Source: Macromonas bipunctata
Lineage (GTDB): Bacteria; Pseudomonadota; Gammaproteobacteria; Burkholderiales; Burkholderiaceae_C
Assembly (NCBI RefSeq): GCF_002837135.1
Contig: NZ_NWBQ01000011.1
Span: 1 to 64,000, forward strand
Reading direction: 5' to 3'
Length of the DNA: 64,000 nt
How positions within the stretch are numbered: position 1 is the first letter of the stretch; the number at the start of each line of letters is the position of its first letter. The notes under the pieces were generated by a model, which saw nothing but the letters and a program-made list of their open reading frames with translations, made no database searches and had not been told where the DNA came from. Of this stretch, positions 16,701-25,508 are shown piece by piece. The translations under genes were made by a program, and so were the position numbers.

Positions 16701-18761
16701 ATGCGTATTACAACCATCATGCAGCGACAATTGTTGACCATTATGACGGCGTTGGCGCTGCCGACACTGGCAGAAATCCCCCACGCCAGCCCACCCGTGG
16801 GGGCCAGCGTCAGCGGTAGCGTCGTTGGCAGCGTCATCATGGGCGCTGCCAGCGCCAGCCACGCCACGGGTGACGCCGTGCTGCTGCAAATGCGCGAGGC
16901 CGTGCGCAAGAACGACGCGCTGCGCCTGCAGGAGCTGCTGCCCCAGGTGCAAGGCCACCCGCTGGAGCCGCTGGCGGCGTACTGGGCCCTGAAAACCCGG
17001 CTGGAGCAGGCCAGCCCCGACGAGATCCGCGCCTTTCTGGCGCGCTACGCGGGCAGCTACTACGAGGACCGCCTGCGCAACGACTGGCTGCTGCTGCTGG
17101 GCAAGCGCGCCGACTGGGCCACCTTTGCCGCCGAGCTGCCCCTGTTCCGCATGAACGACGACCGCGAGGTGCAGTGCTACGCCCTGCTGCTGGCACAGCC
17201 CCGCCCCGCCAACGTGGCGGCCCAGGTGGCCGAACGCTGGCTGGCGCAAAAAGACATCGACCAGGGCTGCGCCAGCGCCGCGCGCGAGCTGCTGCAAAGC
17301 GGCCAGATGGCCCCGGCGGTGGCGTGGCAGCGCGCCAGGCTGGCGCTGGAAAATGGCCGCCAGCGCGCCGCCACGCAGGCGGTGGAGCTGGTGGACAGCG
17401 CCTCGCTGCCCGTGTTGCAGGAGATCTACGCCAACCCGCAACGCTACCTGGACGACAAGATCACCGCGCTGCGCCCCCGCACCAAGGAGCTGGTGACGCT
17501 GGCGCTGGTGCGCCTGGCCACCCGCGACGAGGCCGCCGCCGCCGAGCACGCCAGCCGCCTGCGCTGGCGCGCCCAGCTCACCGACGAGGAACTGGGCTGG
17601 GTCTGGGGCGTGATTGGCAAGCGCGCGGCGCTCAACCTCCACCCCCAGGCGCTGGATCACTTTGCCCACACCGACGACGCCCGCCTGAGCGACGACCAGC
17701 TGGCCTGGAAAACCCGCGCCGCCCTGCGCGCGAGCGCCTGGTCCCAGGTGGCGGCCGCCATTGCGGCCATGGGCCTGGCCCAGCAGCAAGAACCGGCCTG
17801 GACTTACTGGCGCGCTCGCGCGCTGCAGGCGCTCTACCCCAGCGACGCGGCCCAGCAGGCCCAAGCGCAAACGCTGTACCAGCGCATCGCGGGCAGCAAG
17901 GGCTTTTACGAACAGCTGGCGCTGGAGGCCCTGGGCCAGCTGGTGACACTGCCGCCCGCCCCCGCACCGCTGAGCGCACAGGAAAGCGCCAGCGCACAAC
18001 ACAACCCGTCGCTGCAACGCGCGCTGCACGCCATCCGCATCGGGCTGCGCGCCGAAGGCGTGCGCGAGTGGAACTACGCCACCAACCTGCACACCCCCGG
18101 CGGCATGAACGAGCGCGAGCTGCTGGCCGCGGCCGACCTGGCCTGCCAGCACGAAGTGTGGGACCGCTGCATCAACACCAGCGAGCGCACCCGGGCCAGC
18201 ATCGACCACCTGCAACGCTACCCCACCCCGTTCCACGACCTGGTGGCGCGCCGCGCGCAGGAGGTCAACCTCGACCCGGCCTACGTCTATGGCCTGATCC
18301 GGCAGGAGAGCCGCTTTGTGATGGACGCGCGCTCCGGCGTGGGCGCCTCGGGGCTGATGCAAGTGATGCCCGCCACCGCCGCCTGGACGGCCAGGCGCAT
18401 CGGGCTGAGCGACTTCAAGGCGTCGGACATCACGCAGCGCGACACCAACATCCGCATCGGCACCGCCTACCTCAAGTTTGCGCTGGACGACGTGGAGGGC
18501 TCCATGCCCATGGCCGCCGCCGCCTACAACGCCGGACCGGGCCGCCCGCGCAACTGGCGCAACGGCCCTGTGCTGGAGGGCGCGGTCTGGGTTGAAAATA
18601 TCCCGTTCACCGAAACGCGCGACTACGTGAAAAACGTGCTGGCCAACACGCTCAACTACTCGGTGCGCCTGACCGGACAGCCGCAAAAACCCAGCACGCG
18701 GCTGGGCACCATTGGGCCGCGTGCGGCCCAGGCCCCTGCTGTGCAACGCGATCTGCCCTGA
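16701..18761 (+). CDS. slt: Soluble lytic murein transglycosylase
   Basis: This 686-residue periplasmic enzyme cleaves peptidoglycan glycan strands with formation of 1,6-anhydromuramic ends. A signal-like hydrophobic N-terminus (LLTIMTALALPTLA) is followed by a long alpha-helical superhelix domain. The catalytic SLT domain is near residues 520-640, with the active Glu in LIRQESRF, then SGVGASGLMQVMP and AAAYNAGPGRPRNW. The start may be ATG 16701 or the ATG at 16719. The anhydro-sugar product links it to anmK elsewhere in this window. Confidence 0.93.
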   Translation: MRITTIMQRQLLTIMTALALPTLAEIPHASPPVGASVSGSVVGSVIMGAASASHATGDAVLLQMREAVRKNDALRLQELLPQVQGHPLEPLAAYWALKTRLEQASPDEIRAFLARYAGSYYEDRLRNDWLLLLGKRADWATFAAELPLFRMNDDREVQCYALLLAQPRPANVAAQVAERWLAQKDIDQGCASAARELLQSGQMAPAVAWQRARLALENGRQRAATQAVELVDSASLPVLQEIYANPQRYLDDKITALRPRTKELVTLALVRLATRDEAAAAEHASRLRWRAQLTDEELGWVWGVIGKRAALNLHPQALDHFAHTDDARLSDDQLAWKTRAALRASAWSQVAAAIAAMGLAQQQEPAWTYWRARALQALYPSDAAQQAQAQTLYQRIAGSKGFYEQLALEALGQLVTLPPAPAPLSAQESASAQHNPSLQRALHAIRIGLRAEGVREWNYATNLHTPGGMNERELLAAADLACQHEVWDRCINTSERTRASIDHLQRYPTPFHDLVARRAQEVNLDPAYVYGLIRQESRFVMDARSGVGASGLMQVMPATAAWTARRIGLSDFKASDITQRDTNIRIGTAYLKFALDDVEGSMPMAAAAYNAGPGRPRNWRNGPVLEGAVWVENIPFTETRDYVKNVLANTLNYSVRLTGQPQKPSTRLGTIGPRAAQAPAVQRDLP

Positions 18762-18821
18762 ACCACCCCCCGTTGGCGGGTTGATCCGTTTTCCTTCTTC
18801 ATTACACCCTGGAGTCTCCCC

Positions 18822-19766
18822 ATGAAAAAAGTTCTGGTTCTCGGCGGTACCGGCTTTGTCGGTCGCCATGTGTGCGAACAGCTCACCCGTGCAGGTATCC
18901 GCGTGACCGTGCCCACACGGCGCGCCATCAATGCACAGCATGTGCAAATGCTGCCCATGGTGGATGTGCTGGAAGCCAATGTCCACGACGAAGCCACGCT
19001 GCAACGCCTGTTGCCCGGCCACGATGCGGTGGTGAACTTGGTGGCCGCGTTGCACGGCAGCCGCAAAAATTTTGACAAACTGCATGTAGAACTGCCGCAA
19101 AAGCTGGCCCGCGCCATGCAGGCCACGGGCGTGCAACGGCTGGTTCACATCAGTGCGATTGGGGCGGACGTGAACGGCCCGTCCAACTACCTGCAAAGCA
19201 AAGGCGCGGGCGAGGCGGCACTGCAAGGGGCCGGCCTGCAACTGACCATCCTGCGCCCCAGCGTGATTTTTGGGGCCGAAGACAAGTTCATGAACCTGTT
19301 TGCGCGCCTGCAACGCTGCCTGCCCGTGGTGCCATTGGCCGGGGCCGATGTGAAATTCCAACCCGTGTGGGTGGGCGACGTGGCCAAAACCGTGCTGCGC
19401 TGCCTGCAAGACCCCGAACACACCATGGGCCAAACCTATGAACTGGGTGGCTCGCAAGTGTTCACCTTGCGCGAACTGGTGCAGATGGCGGGCAAACTCT
19501 CGGAACACCCGCGCCCCGTCATTGGTATGCCGCTGGCACTGGGCTGGCTGCAAGCCGGCCTGATGGAAATCATGCCGGGCGAGCCGCTGATGAGCACCGA
19601 CAACGTGTGCTCGCTGATGCGCGACAACGTGGCCAATGGCCAGTTGCCGGGCCTGGAAGCCTTCGACATCACCCCCGCCGCGCTGGAGCCCACCGCCGCA
19701 CAGTACTTGGACTTGCAAGGCCGGGCCGATCCGTTGTTGCAAGCGCGTTTGCGCGCGGGCCGCTAA
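18822..19766 (+). CDS. NAD(P)-binding complex I NDUFA9-like protein
   Basis: This 314-residue protein is an atypical short-chain dehydrogenase of the NDUFA9 group. It has the N-terminal Rossmann motif VLGGTGFVGRHVCEQL and the segment RLVHISAIGAD in place of a canonical catalytic Tyr-x3-Lys. In mitochondria NDUFA9 is an accessory subunit of complex I; bacterial relatives are usually annotated only as NAD-binding. It follows slt by 60 bases on the same strand and is followed by two possible terminator hairpins. Its precise role is unknown. Confidence 0.85.
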   Translation: MKKVLVLGGTGFVGRHVCEQLTRAGIRVTVPTRRAINAQHVQMLPMVDVLEANVHDEATLQRLLPGHDAVVNLVAALHGSRKNFDKLHVELPQKLARAMQATGVQRLVHISAIGADVNGPSNYLQSKGAGEAALQGAGLQLTILRPSVIFGAEDKFMNLFARLQRCLPVVPLAGADVKFQPVWVGDVAKTVLRCLQDPEHTMGQTYELGGSQVFTLRELVQMAGKLSEHPRPVIGMPLALGWLQAGLMEIMPGEPLMSTDNVCSLMRDNVANGQLPGLEAFDITPAALEPTAAQYLDLQGRADPLLQARLRAGR

Positions 19767-19778
19767 AGCCCGATACTT

Positions 19779-19814
19779 CGCACTTCGGCGGTCTTGGCCG
19801 TTGTGCGCCTTTTA
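19779..19814 (+). terminator. Probable intrinsic terminator after the NDUFA9-like gene
   Basis: Stem CGCAC/GTGCG plus inner stem CGGC/GCCG with symmetric TT internal loops, followed by CCTTTT. It lies 13 bases after the stop codon of the NDUFA9-like gene. Confidence 0.5.
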
Positions 19815-19820
19815 ACCAAA

Positions 19821-19860
19821 GGGGCCTGTACCACGCAGGCCCCATTGCTGTCCCTTTTTG
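19821..19860 (+). terminator. Second hairpin with downstream T-tract
   Basis: A perfect 8-bp stem GGGGCCTG/CAGGCCCC with a 7-base loop, followed 11 bases later by TTTTT. The gap before the T-tract is longer than ideal, so it may be a terminator or a leader structure of the regulator gene that starts at 19869. Confidence 0.4.
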
Positions 19861-19868
19861 AATTCACC

Positions 19869-20189
19869 ATGCCCCACCCCGCCCAGCCAGTGACCGATGT
19901 TGCCACCCGCCCCGCCAGCGCCACCACGGTACACCGCAGTGAGCACCAACGCGACATCATCAACCGGCTGCGCCGCATTGAGGGCCAGGTGCGCGCCCTG
20001 ACCGACATGATCGAAAGCGGGCGCAGTTGCGAAGAAGTGGCGCAACAAATGTCGGCCGCCCGCAAAGCGATGGACAAAGCCTTTTACCGCATGATGGCGT
20101 GTTCGATGTTGGAAGCGGTGTCCAACACCGACGGCGACTTGGTACAAGAAGTGGAACGCTCCACCCGCATCTTAGAAAAGTACGCCTGA
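19869..20189 (+). CDS. CsoR/FrmR/RcnR-family transcriptional repressor (DUF156)
   Basis: This 106-residue all-helical regulator belongs to the metal- or formaldehyde-sensing CsoR family ([28 protein letters not shown] at its core). The first ligand Cys is present in GRSCEEV. At the second site the usual His is replaced by Ser, and a Cys lies one position earlier (RMMACSM), so the Cys-Cys spacing is 24. This matches neither CsoR (Cys-His-Cys) nor FrmR (Cys-His). I start at ATG 19869, where similarity begins. The target gene cannot be told; cca follows on the same strand after five bases. Confidence 0.85.
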   Translation: MPHPAQPVTDVATRPASATTVHRSEHQRDIINRLRRIEGQVRALTDMIESGRSCEEVAQQMSAARKAMDKAFYRMMACSMLEAVSNTDGDLVQEVERSTRILEKYA

Positions 20190-20194
20190 GCGGC

Positions 20195-21532
20195 ATGGCG
20201 GACTTTTGCACCTACCTGGTGGGCGGCGCCGTGCGCGACGGCCTGCTGGGCCACTTTCACACCGCGCACCGCCTGCCCGACGGCAGCGTCCACGCCGACC
20301 GCGACTGGGTGGTGGTGGGGGCCTCGCCACAGGTGCTGCACGCGCAGGGTTTCATTCCGGTGGGGCGGGACTTTCCGGTCTTCCTGCACCCGCACACGCG
20401 CGAGGAATACGCGCTGGCGCGCACCGAGCGCAAGACCGCACGCGGCTACCACGGCTTTGACTTCTACGCCGAGGCCGACGTCACCATCGAGCAAGACCTG
20501 GCGCGGCGCGACCTGACCATCAACGCCATGGCCATCCCCGCCGAGGCGCTGGACAGCGACGGTTGTTTTGACCCACTGCACGGCGACCTGATCGACCCTT
20601 ACGGCGGCCAGCGCGACTTGCAGGCCAAAGTGCTGCGCCACGTCACCGAAGCCTTCCACGAAGACCCGGTGCGCATCTTGCGCATGGCACGCTTTGCGGC
20701 ACGCTGGCCCGATTTCACCATCGCCCCCGAAACGCAAGCCCTGATGCAGCAGATGGTGGCGCATGGCGAGGTGGATCACTTGGTGCCCGAGCGCGTGTGG
20801 CAAGAGCTGTCGCGTGGGCTGATGGAACAGCGCCCCTCGCGCATGCTGGAGGTGCTGCGCGGCTGTGGCGCGCTGGCGGTGCTGCTGCCCAGCGTGGACA
20901 AGTTGTGGGGGGTGCCGCAACGCGCCGAACACCACCCCGAGGTGGACACAGGCCTCCACCTGCAACTGGTGTTGGACATGGCCGCCCGCCTGCAAGCGCC
21001 GCTGACGGTGCGGCTGGCCTGCCTGTGCCACGATTTGGGCAAAGGCAACACCCCTGCCGACGTGCTGCCGCGCCACATCGGGCACGAAGCCCGCAGCGTG
21101 AAGCTGTTGCGCGAGCTGTGCGACCACTGGCGCGTGCCACGCGACTGCCGCGAACTGGCCGAGGTGGTGGCGCGCGAACACGGCCACATCCACCAGAGCG
21201 CCCACCTCTCAGCCCCCGCCACGCTGCGGCTGCTGGAGCGTTGCGATGCCATCCGCCGCCCGGCGCGCTTTGCCGAAGTGCTGCTGGCCTGTGAATGCGA
21301 CGCACGGGGCCGGCTGGGCCACGCCAACGATGCCTACCCGCCAGCCACCCGACTGCAACGCGCGCTGGACGCGGCGCTGGCGGTCGAAACCGCGCCGATT
21401 GCCGCCGAGGTGCAAGCCCGCAGCACCGACCCGCGCAAGACCGGCCTGCTGATTGCGCAGGCGATTGAAGCGGCCCGCACCACGGCGGTGGCACAGGCGC
21501 TCAACACGCTGGCCCACACAGCGGCCCGCTGA
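20195..21532 (+). CDS. cca: Multifunctional CCA tRNA nucleotidyltransferase
   Basis: This 445-residue enzyme adds or repairs the 3' CCA end of tRNAs. The N-terminal head has [13 protein letters not shown], the family nucleotidyltransferase motif; RDFPVF and the catalytic acidic pair follow. [10 protein letters not shown] and [14 protein letters not shown] match the tRNA-binding neck. The C-terminal HD phosphohydrolase domain ([11 protein letters not shown], then GHE) identifies the long, multifunctional type. I start at ATG 20195, five bases after the upstream stop; similarity begins here. Confidence 0.94.
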   Translation: MADFCTYLVGGAVRDGLLGHFHTAHRLPDGSVHADRDWVVVGASPQVLHAQGFIPVGRDFPVFLHPHTREEYALARTERKTARGYHGFDFYAEADVTIEQDLARRDLTINAMAIPAEALDSDGCFDPLHGDLIDPYGGQRDLQAKVLRHVTEAFHEDPVRILRMARFAARWPDFTIAPETQALMQQMVAHGEVDHLVPERVWQELSRGLMEQRPSRMLEVLRGCGALAVLLPSVDKLWGVPQRAEHHPEVDTGLHLQLVLDMAARLQAPLTVRLACLCHDLGKGNTPADVLPRHIGHEARSVKLLRELCDHWRVPRDCRELAEVVAREHGHIHQSAHLSAPATLRLLERCDAIRRPARFAEVLLACECDARGRLGHANDAYPPATRLQRALDAALAVETAPIAAEVQARSTDPRKTGLLIAQAIEAARTTAVAQALNTLAHTAAR

Positions 21533-21539
21533 AACCCAT

Positions 21540-21998
21540 TCAGCCGCCGCGCTGCCCCGCCAGTGCCGCGTGCGCCCAACGCACAATGTCGGCCTGCCGC
21601 ATGGCACCGGGTTGACGTGCAACCTCGCGCCCGTGGTGGAACAACGCCAACGTGGGGATGCTGCGAATCTGGAACCGCGCGGCCAAGGCCTGCTGCTCCT
21701 CGGTGTTGACTTTGAGCAACCGCATCTGAGGCTCCAACTGCGCGGCAGCGGCCTCGAAAGCGGGAGCCATCATGCGGCATGGGCCACACCACGGGGCCCA
21801 GAAATCCACCAGCAACGGCACGTCGCTGCGCGCAAGGTGCTTGTCGAAGCTGGCCTCGTCCACCGCCAGCGGGTGGGCCGTGAACAGCGGGCGGTGGCAC
21901 TTGCCGCAATCGGGCGCGCTGTGCAGGTGCTGGGCGGCCACGCGGTTGGTGGCCAGACAGTGCGGGCAGACAAGGTGCAGCGGATCGGGGGTGGACAT
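21540..21998 (-). CDS. trxC: Thioredoxin 2
   Basis: This 152-residue thioredoxin has an N-terminal zinc finger (CPHC near residue 11 and CGKC near residue 31) and the active site WCGPC in the thioredoxin fold. The combination identifies TrxC, a cytoplasmic disulfide reductase linked to oxidative stress. It is convergent with cca, with seven bases between the stops. Confidence 0.95.
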   Translation of the reverse strand: MSTPDPLHLVCPHCLATNRVAAQHLHSAPDCGKCHRPLFTAHPLAVDEASFDKHLARSDVPLLVDFWAPWCGPCRMMAPAFEAAAAQLEPQMRLLKVNTEEQQALAARFQIRSIPTLALFHHGREVARQPGAMRQADIVRWAHAALAGQRGG

Positions 21999-22098
21999 GG
22001 CAGGTACTCCAAGGCGGGTGATGCCTGCATGTTGGGGTGGGTGCAGCGGGTTTTCAATAGATACCGCATTGGGTATTTTGACCCTGCCCGCACGGCGT

Positions 22099-22293
22099 TC
22101 AAAGCAACTGCTGGATCAACCCCACCACAAAGCTCAACAGCACCGTGCTGGCCAGCGGAATGAACCAATCGCGCCCAAAAGCGTGAAAGCGGAAATCACC
22201 CGGCAATTGGCCCAGCCCGATTTTTTGCAAAAGCGCACTCAGCCCATTTACGAGCAACAGCGCCAGCGCAATGACGATCAACCAGCGGAGCAT
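22099..22293 (-). CDS. DUF2905 small membrane protein
   Basis: This 64-residue protein has two hydrophobic helices around a short conserved loop (IGLGQLPGDFRFHAFGRDWFIPL). The loop with LPGD is typical of the DUF2905 family of inner-membrane proteins of unknown function. It is the last ordinary chromosomal gene before the AT-rich restriction-modification island. Confidence 0.82.
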   Translation of the reverse strand: MLRWLIVIALALLLVNGLSALLQKIGLGQLPGDFRFHAFGRDWFIPLASTVLLSFVVGLIQQLL

Positions 22294-22352
22294 AACGTTT
22301 GAGTTTAGCGGCGCGCTTTAGCGCATTCGCCAGAACAAATTTTTATAGTATT

Positions 22353-23375
22353 TTATCTTTTAATTTGATAGAAAGCCTCTGAACCAGAGATGATAATTTG
22401 CTGCTCTTCCCAAGATAAAGTTACTTGCTCCAGCGTTGTAAGCTGAATGTCTTCAATTTCCGAGATCGCCGGACGGATGTATTTTTCAATAAAAACTGAA
22501 ACAACATCACCGGATTTCTCCTCCATGTAATTCCACGCATCTTCGCCTTGATAAAACTCACCATCGCAATCAATGAACTTTCGTGATAATTCATCAAGTC
22601 GAGTTGATGGGGTCGGGTCTAAGACAAGTAAAACGGGCTTGATTCCAGCAGCTTTGCACTCAGCGGGAAATGATAGCTCTTCTCCAAAACGACCTTGACC
22701 ACTAGCCGCAATTGTTACCCGAAGTTTTATTTCATAGGCTGTATTTAATGATGGAACATAGCAGTCAATTTGCCTTCCATTAGCGGTTTGGCATCCAGAT
22801 TCATCAACGCGTTTTACTGGAGAATTTCTCGCACCCACAGATTCCCCACCAAGACAGCTTGCAATTATTGGTTCAAACACGTAACCAGTTTCTTGAGCTG
22901 CTCTGTTATCAATATCGTAAATCCACTTCCTCCATGTCATCCAATTTGCTAATAATTTAGAGTCGCAAGCACCAAACTCTAGCAGGACACGCGGACCAAT
23001 TTGATCCATTGTTGGCATTGGCTGAGAGGACAAAATTCTTCTATATTTGACTCTTCTTCTATGAAGTGCCGCAAGGTTTTCGATAAACAAAACAAAATCT
23101 TCTTCTTTGTCTTTCGCTTTTTCAAGCGTTTCCTCAATATCAGATGCTGAAACAGCAATATTTATTTGTTCAAACCAATCCAAAGAAATTTCATAGTAAT
23201 TCTTCCTTGGGATATTAATATTTTTAGTATGTAGACCATCTTCCAACCAGCCAAGATTATCAAGAGCAACAACAATTAGTGCGTACAGCTCCCCATCTGA
23301 TAGAACAACTTGTGCATCGCCACTACCATGCATTTTGCACTTCGCGTATAAATTTCTAATAAATAAAGTTTTCAT
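22353..23375 (-). CDS. Putative type II restriction endonuclease (possibly ApaLI-like)
   Basis: This 340-residue protein lies directly after a cytosine methyltransferase, and its start overlaps that gene's stop as ATGA. It has a possible PD-(D/E)xK core: Asp in RQIDCYVP, then YEIKLRVT with Glu-x-Lys. The following SGQGRFGEELSFPAE and GIKPVLLVLDPT segments remind me of the ApaLI-like endonuclease family. That assignment is from memory and uncertain, so the recognition site should not be assumed. The context makes a restriction role likely. The DNA is AT-rich compared with the chromosome, which points to recent transfer. Confidence 0.68.
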   Translation of the reverse strand: MKTLFIRNLYAKCKMHGSGDAQVVLSDGELYALIVVALDNLGWLEDGLHTKNINIPRKNYYEISLDWFEQINIAVSASDIEETLEKAKDKEEDFVLFIENLAALHRRRVKYRRILSSQPMPTMDQIGPRVLLEFGACDSKLLANWMTWRKWIYDIDNRAAQETGYVFEPIIASCLGGESVGARNSPVKRVDESGCQTANGRQIDCYVPSLNTAYEIKLRVTIAASGQGRFGEELSFPAECKAAGIKPVLLVLDPTPSTRLDELSRKFIDCDGEFYQGEDAWNYMEEKSGDVVSVFIEKYIRPAISEIEDIQLTTLEQVTLSWEEQQIIISGSEAFYQIKR

Positions 23376-24643
23376 ATTGCAATTTTTCTTTGGGGTGAAT
23401 TTATGGTTAAACTATCGAGCAAGGCACACGTTTTTTTAAGAGATGGACTCATTGCATTCGCTTTTGTAACAGAATATCCAATTAGACCGCCATCACCAGA
23501 AATATTTCCATCAAATCCGTAGTCGTCACGAATATGCTCAGCAAATATTTTAGCAATAATTGGAGGTATTGCATTTCCAATTTGCTGAATTTTATCGGAG
23601 GCACTTCCATGAAAGTTAAAATCATCAGGAAATGTTTGAATTCTCGCGCACTCCCTGATGGTTAGTGGTCTGTGATACGTTGGATGTATAAACTCTCTCG
23701 TGGCAGCACCGGTTATTGTCAGGCATGGTTCGTTGATAATGAGCCTTTTTAGACCAGAAGGAGACCCTCCTCTTTTCTCCGTAGGAGTTCCATCCATTAC
23801 TCTCCTATTTGCTCTTTTCTTGAAAGATTCATGCTGTAAATGCTCCGGCATATCTTTCATAGTTTGACCGGGAGATAGTGCCATAATTCTTTGAAGTTGA
23901 ATTTCGCTCATTGGTGGACAAAAATGCTCTTTAATCACACCAGAAGTGCCTCTTAAATAGGCCTCAAACTGATCCTCTGGTGGTGCTATATAAGGCAGCA
24001 CAATATCCTTCGATGAAGCTGCATTAGGAAGCCCCCCTATTACGTGTGCCAATGTCACATCCGAATTTCGGAATATTTTTCCGCTTAATTTAATTGCTGG
24101 TTTTGGAAAGTTGAAGTCTTTACCTAATCTGTTTCCAACTATTAAAACTCTTTTTCTTCTTTGAGGGACACCAAATTCATGAGCATATATTTTTTCAATC
24201 CTAATTTTATATCCTAAAGCAATAAACGCTTTAGCTGCTTCAAACAGATATTTTCCATTTTTTGCGGTCAAAAGGCCTTCGACATTCTCCATAAGAAACC
24301 ATTTTGGTTTTATTGCTCCCAACGCCCTCACATAGCTTTTCAGCAGTTCATTTCTTGGATCTTCCCAAAACCGAGCACCAGCCGTTGAAAATCCCTGGCA
24401 AGGAGGCCCGCCAACTAATATATCAAGCTCGCCTTCTTTTATTCTGCATTTTAACAAAATTGATTTGAAATCCAATTTATTAATATCTTCCCAATCAAAT
24501 GCAGCTTCGGGAAAATTGTCTGAATATGATTTTCCTGCAAACTCATCAATATCGTTCGCATACAAAATAGAATACCCAGCCTGCTTAAATCCAAGCGAAC
24601 AACCACCTGCGCCGGAAAATAAACTAAATACTGTATTGCTCAT
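23372..24643 (-). CDS. DNA (cytosine-5) methyltransferase
   Basis: This 423-residue enzyme methylates cytosine at C5 within a DNA site, protecting the host from the paired nuclease. Motif I is FSLFSGAGGCSLGF. Motif IV holds the catalytic Cys in GGPPCQGFS. Motif VI is MENVEGLL, and motif X is near the C-terminus as QIGNAIPPIIAK. I start at ATG 24643 (MSNTVFSLFSG), where the family normally begins. It overlaps the endonuclease start by four bases, so the pair is translationally coupled. Codon use is AT-rich. Confidence 0.92.
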   Translation of the reverse strand: MSNTVFSLFSGAGGCSLGFKQAGYSILYANDIDEFAGKSYSDNFPEAAFDWEDINKLDFKSILLKCRIKEGELDILVGGPPCQGFSTAGARFWEDPRNELLKSYVRALGAIKPKWFLMENVEGLLTAKNGKYLFEAAKAFIALGYKIRIEKIYAHEFGVPQRRKRVLIVGNRLGKDFNFPKPAIKLSGKIFRNSDVTLAHVIGGLPNAASSKDIVLPYIAPPEDQFEAYLRGTSGVIKEHFCPPMSEIQLQRIMALSPGQTMKDMPEHLQHESFKKRANRRVMDGTPTEKRGGSPSGLKRLIINEPCLTITGAATREFIHPTYHRPLTIRECARIQTFPDDFNFHGSASDKIQQIGNAIPPIIAKIFAEHIRDDYGFDGNISGDGGLIGYSVTKANAMSPSLKKTCALLDSLTINSPQRKIAI

Positions 24644-24738
24644 ATTTTTTCGTAGATGAATAAATCTACTGACACACAAAATTAGCCGATTACTAAGAGC
24701 GCAAGCGACGAATTATTCAGATAGATTTTTTGTTAGGA

Positions 24739-25323
24739 TTATATTCGACTTGGTACTTTGCCTGTCCACTCATGAAGCGCATGATAAATTTCATTTTCAC
24801 TAATTCCCCTTATGCGAAACACTTCGCAAATAAAATCCTCAGCGATATTCAGTGCAGCAATTGCCATTTCTTTGCTCATGGAATCATACGCTGATGTATC
24901 TGCAACGCCATTTATAATCACACCAGGAATTTTGATAGTTTCATGAGAGCTAGAAAAATGAGTTAGCTTATTTCTTTTGTTTTTTAGTTCAGTAAATTTT
25001 TGACCAATGCCAGACCCGAAATTAATTTTCGACCCAAAAACTACATGTGGCCAATCACGAATTTTTATATCAATCCCAACTTTTGACTTTAAATCTTGCA
25101 CGATTCTTTCATAAGAACTTTCAAACATTCTCTCTGGCACGAGAATTCTGAAATAAATATTCAGAAACACCTCGACACCGTTAACTGCCAAGATCACGCA
25201 TAGCGCGGCATCTTGCCGTATTTCATTTGCGTTCTTACACTCCTGAACGCGCCTGCACAAACGCCTGAGAGCTTCAAAATACTCCCAAACCATTCTATTT
25301 GGAGATGAGTAGGTTGCTGCCAT
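24739..25323 (-). CDS. HEPN-motif hypothetical protein in R-M island
   Basis: I do not recognise this 194-residue protein as a named family. It is mostly helical, has no signal or membrane segment, and contains KNKRNKLTHF, which fits the R-x4-H signature of HEPN RNases common in toxin-antitoxin and defence loci. It lies 95 bases upstream of the methyltransferase in the same AT-rich island and on the same strand. A defence or accessory role is inference from motif and context. No antitoxin-like partner is visible beside it. Confidence 0.6.
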   Translation of the reverse strand: MAATYSSPNRMVWEYFEALRRLCRRVQECKNANEIRQDAALCVILAVNGVEVFLNIYFRILVPERMFESSYERIVQDLKSKVGIDIKIRDWPHVVFGSKINFGSGIGQKFTELKNKRNKLTHFSSSHETIKIPGVIINGVADTSAYDSMSKEMAIAALNIAEDFICEVFRIRGISENEIYHALHEWTGKVPSRI

Positions 25324-25354
25324 TTTTTAAAAAATAAGTATCAAGGCATCAAGG

Positions 25355-25412
25355 GGTGTTGCACTTCAGTTTTGAAACCGCCGGGTGTTGCATTTCAGAT
25401 TTGAAACCGCCG
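25355..25412. repeat. Two tandem 29-bp imperfect direct repeats
   Basis: The unit GGTGTTGCA-Y-TTCAG-W-TTTGAAACCGCCG occurs at 25355-25383 and 25384-25412 with only two mismatches. The copies touch head to tail at the right edge of the AT-rich island. They resemble the repeated terminal boxes of IS21-type insertion sequences, so they may be an IS-end remnant or an attachment scar; this is inference. Confidence 0.6.
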
Positions 25413-25508
25413 TTCTATAACTCTCACACAACACACTTCGCTGCGCGCTTCGCCTGCTTAGCCTGTCAAGCCCATGCGGGCGTTGCCAGTATGCACCATC
25501 TTGAACAA

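Larger units (their letters stand above)
22353..25412. other. AT-rich genomic island (type II R-M plus HEPN protein)
   Basis: Base composition drops sharply compared with both sides and codon use turns A/T-ending. The segment carries a putative restriction endonuclease, a cytosine methyltransferase and a HEPN-motif protein, and ends at a tandem 29-bp repeat. It lies between the DUF2905 gene and the MidA-like gene. No integrase was found. Confidence 0.7.

Noticed and set aside
16524-19742. A very long open frame (over 1000 codons) on the minus strand across slt and the NDUFA9-like gene.
   Set aside because: It is antisense to two well-supported genes, has His/Gln/Ala/Gly-rich composition typical of shadow frames in GC-rich DNA, and shows no domain.
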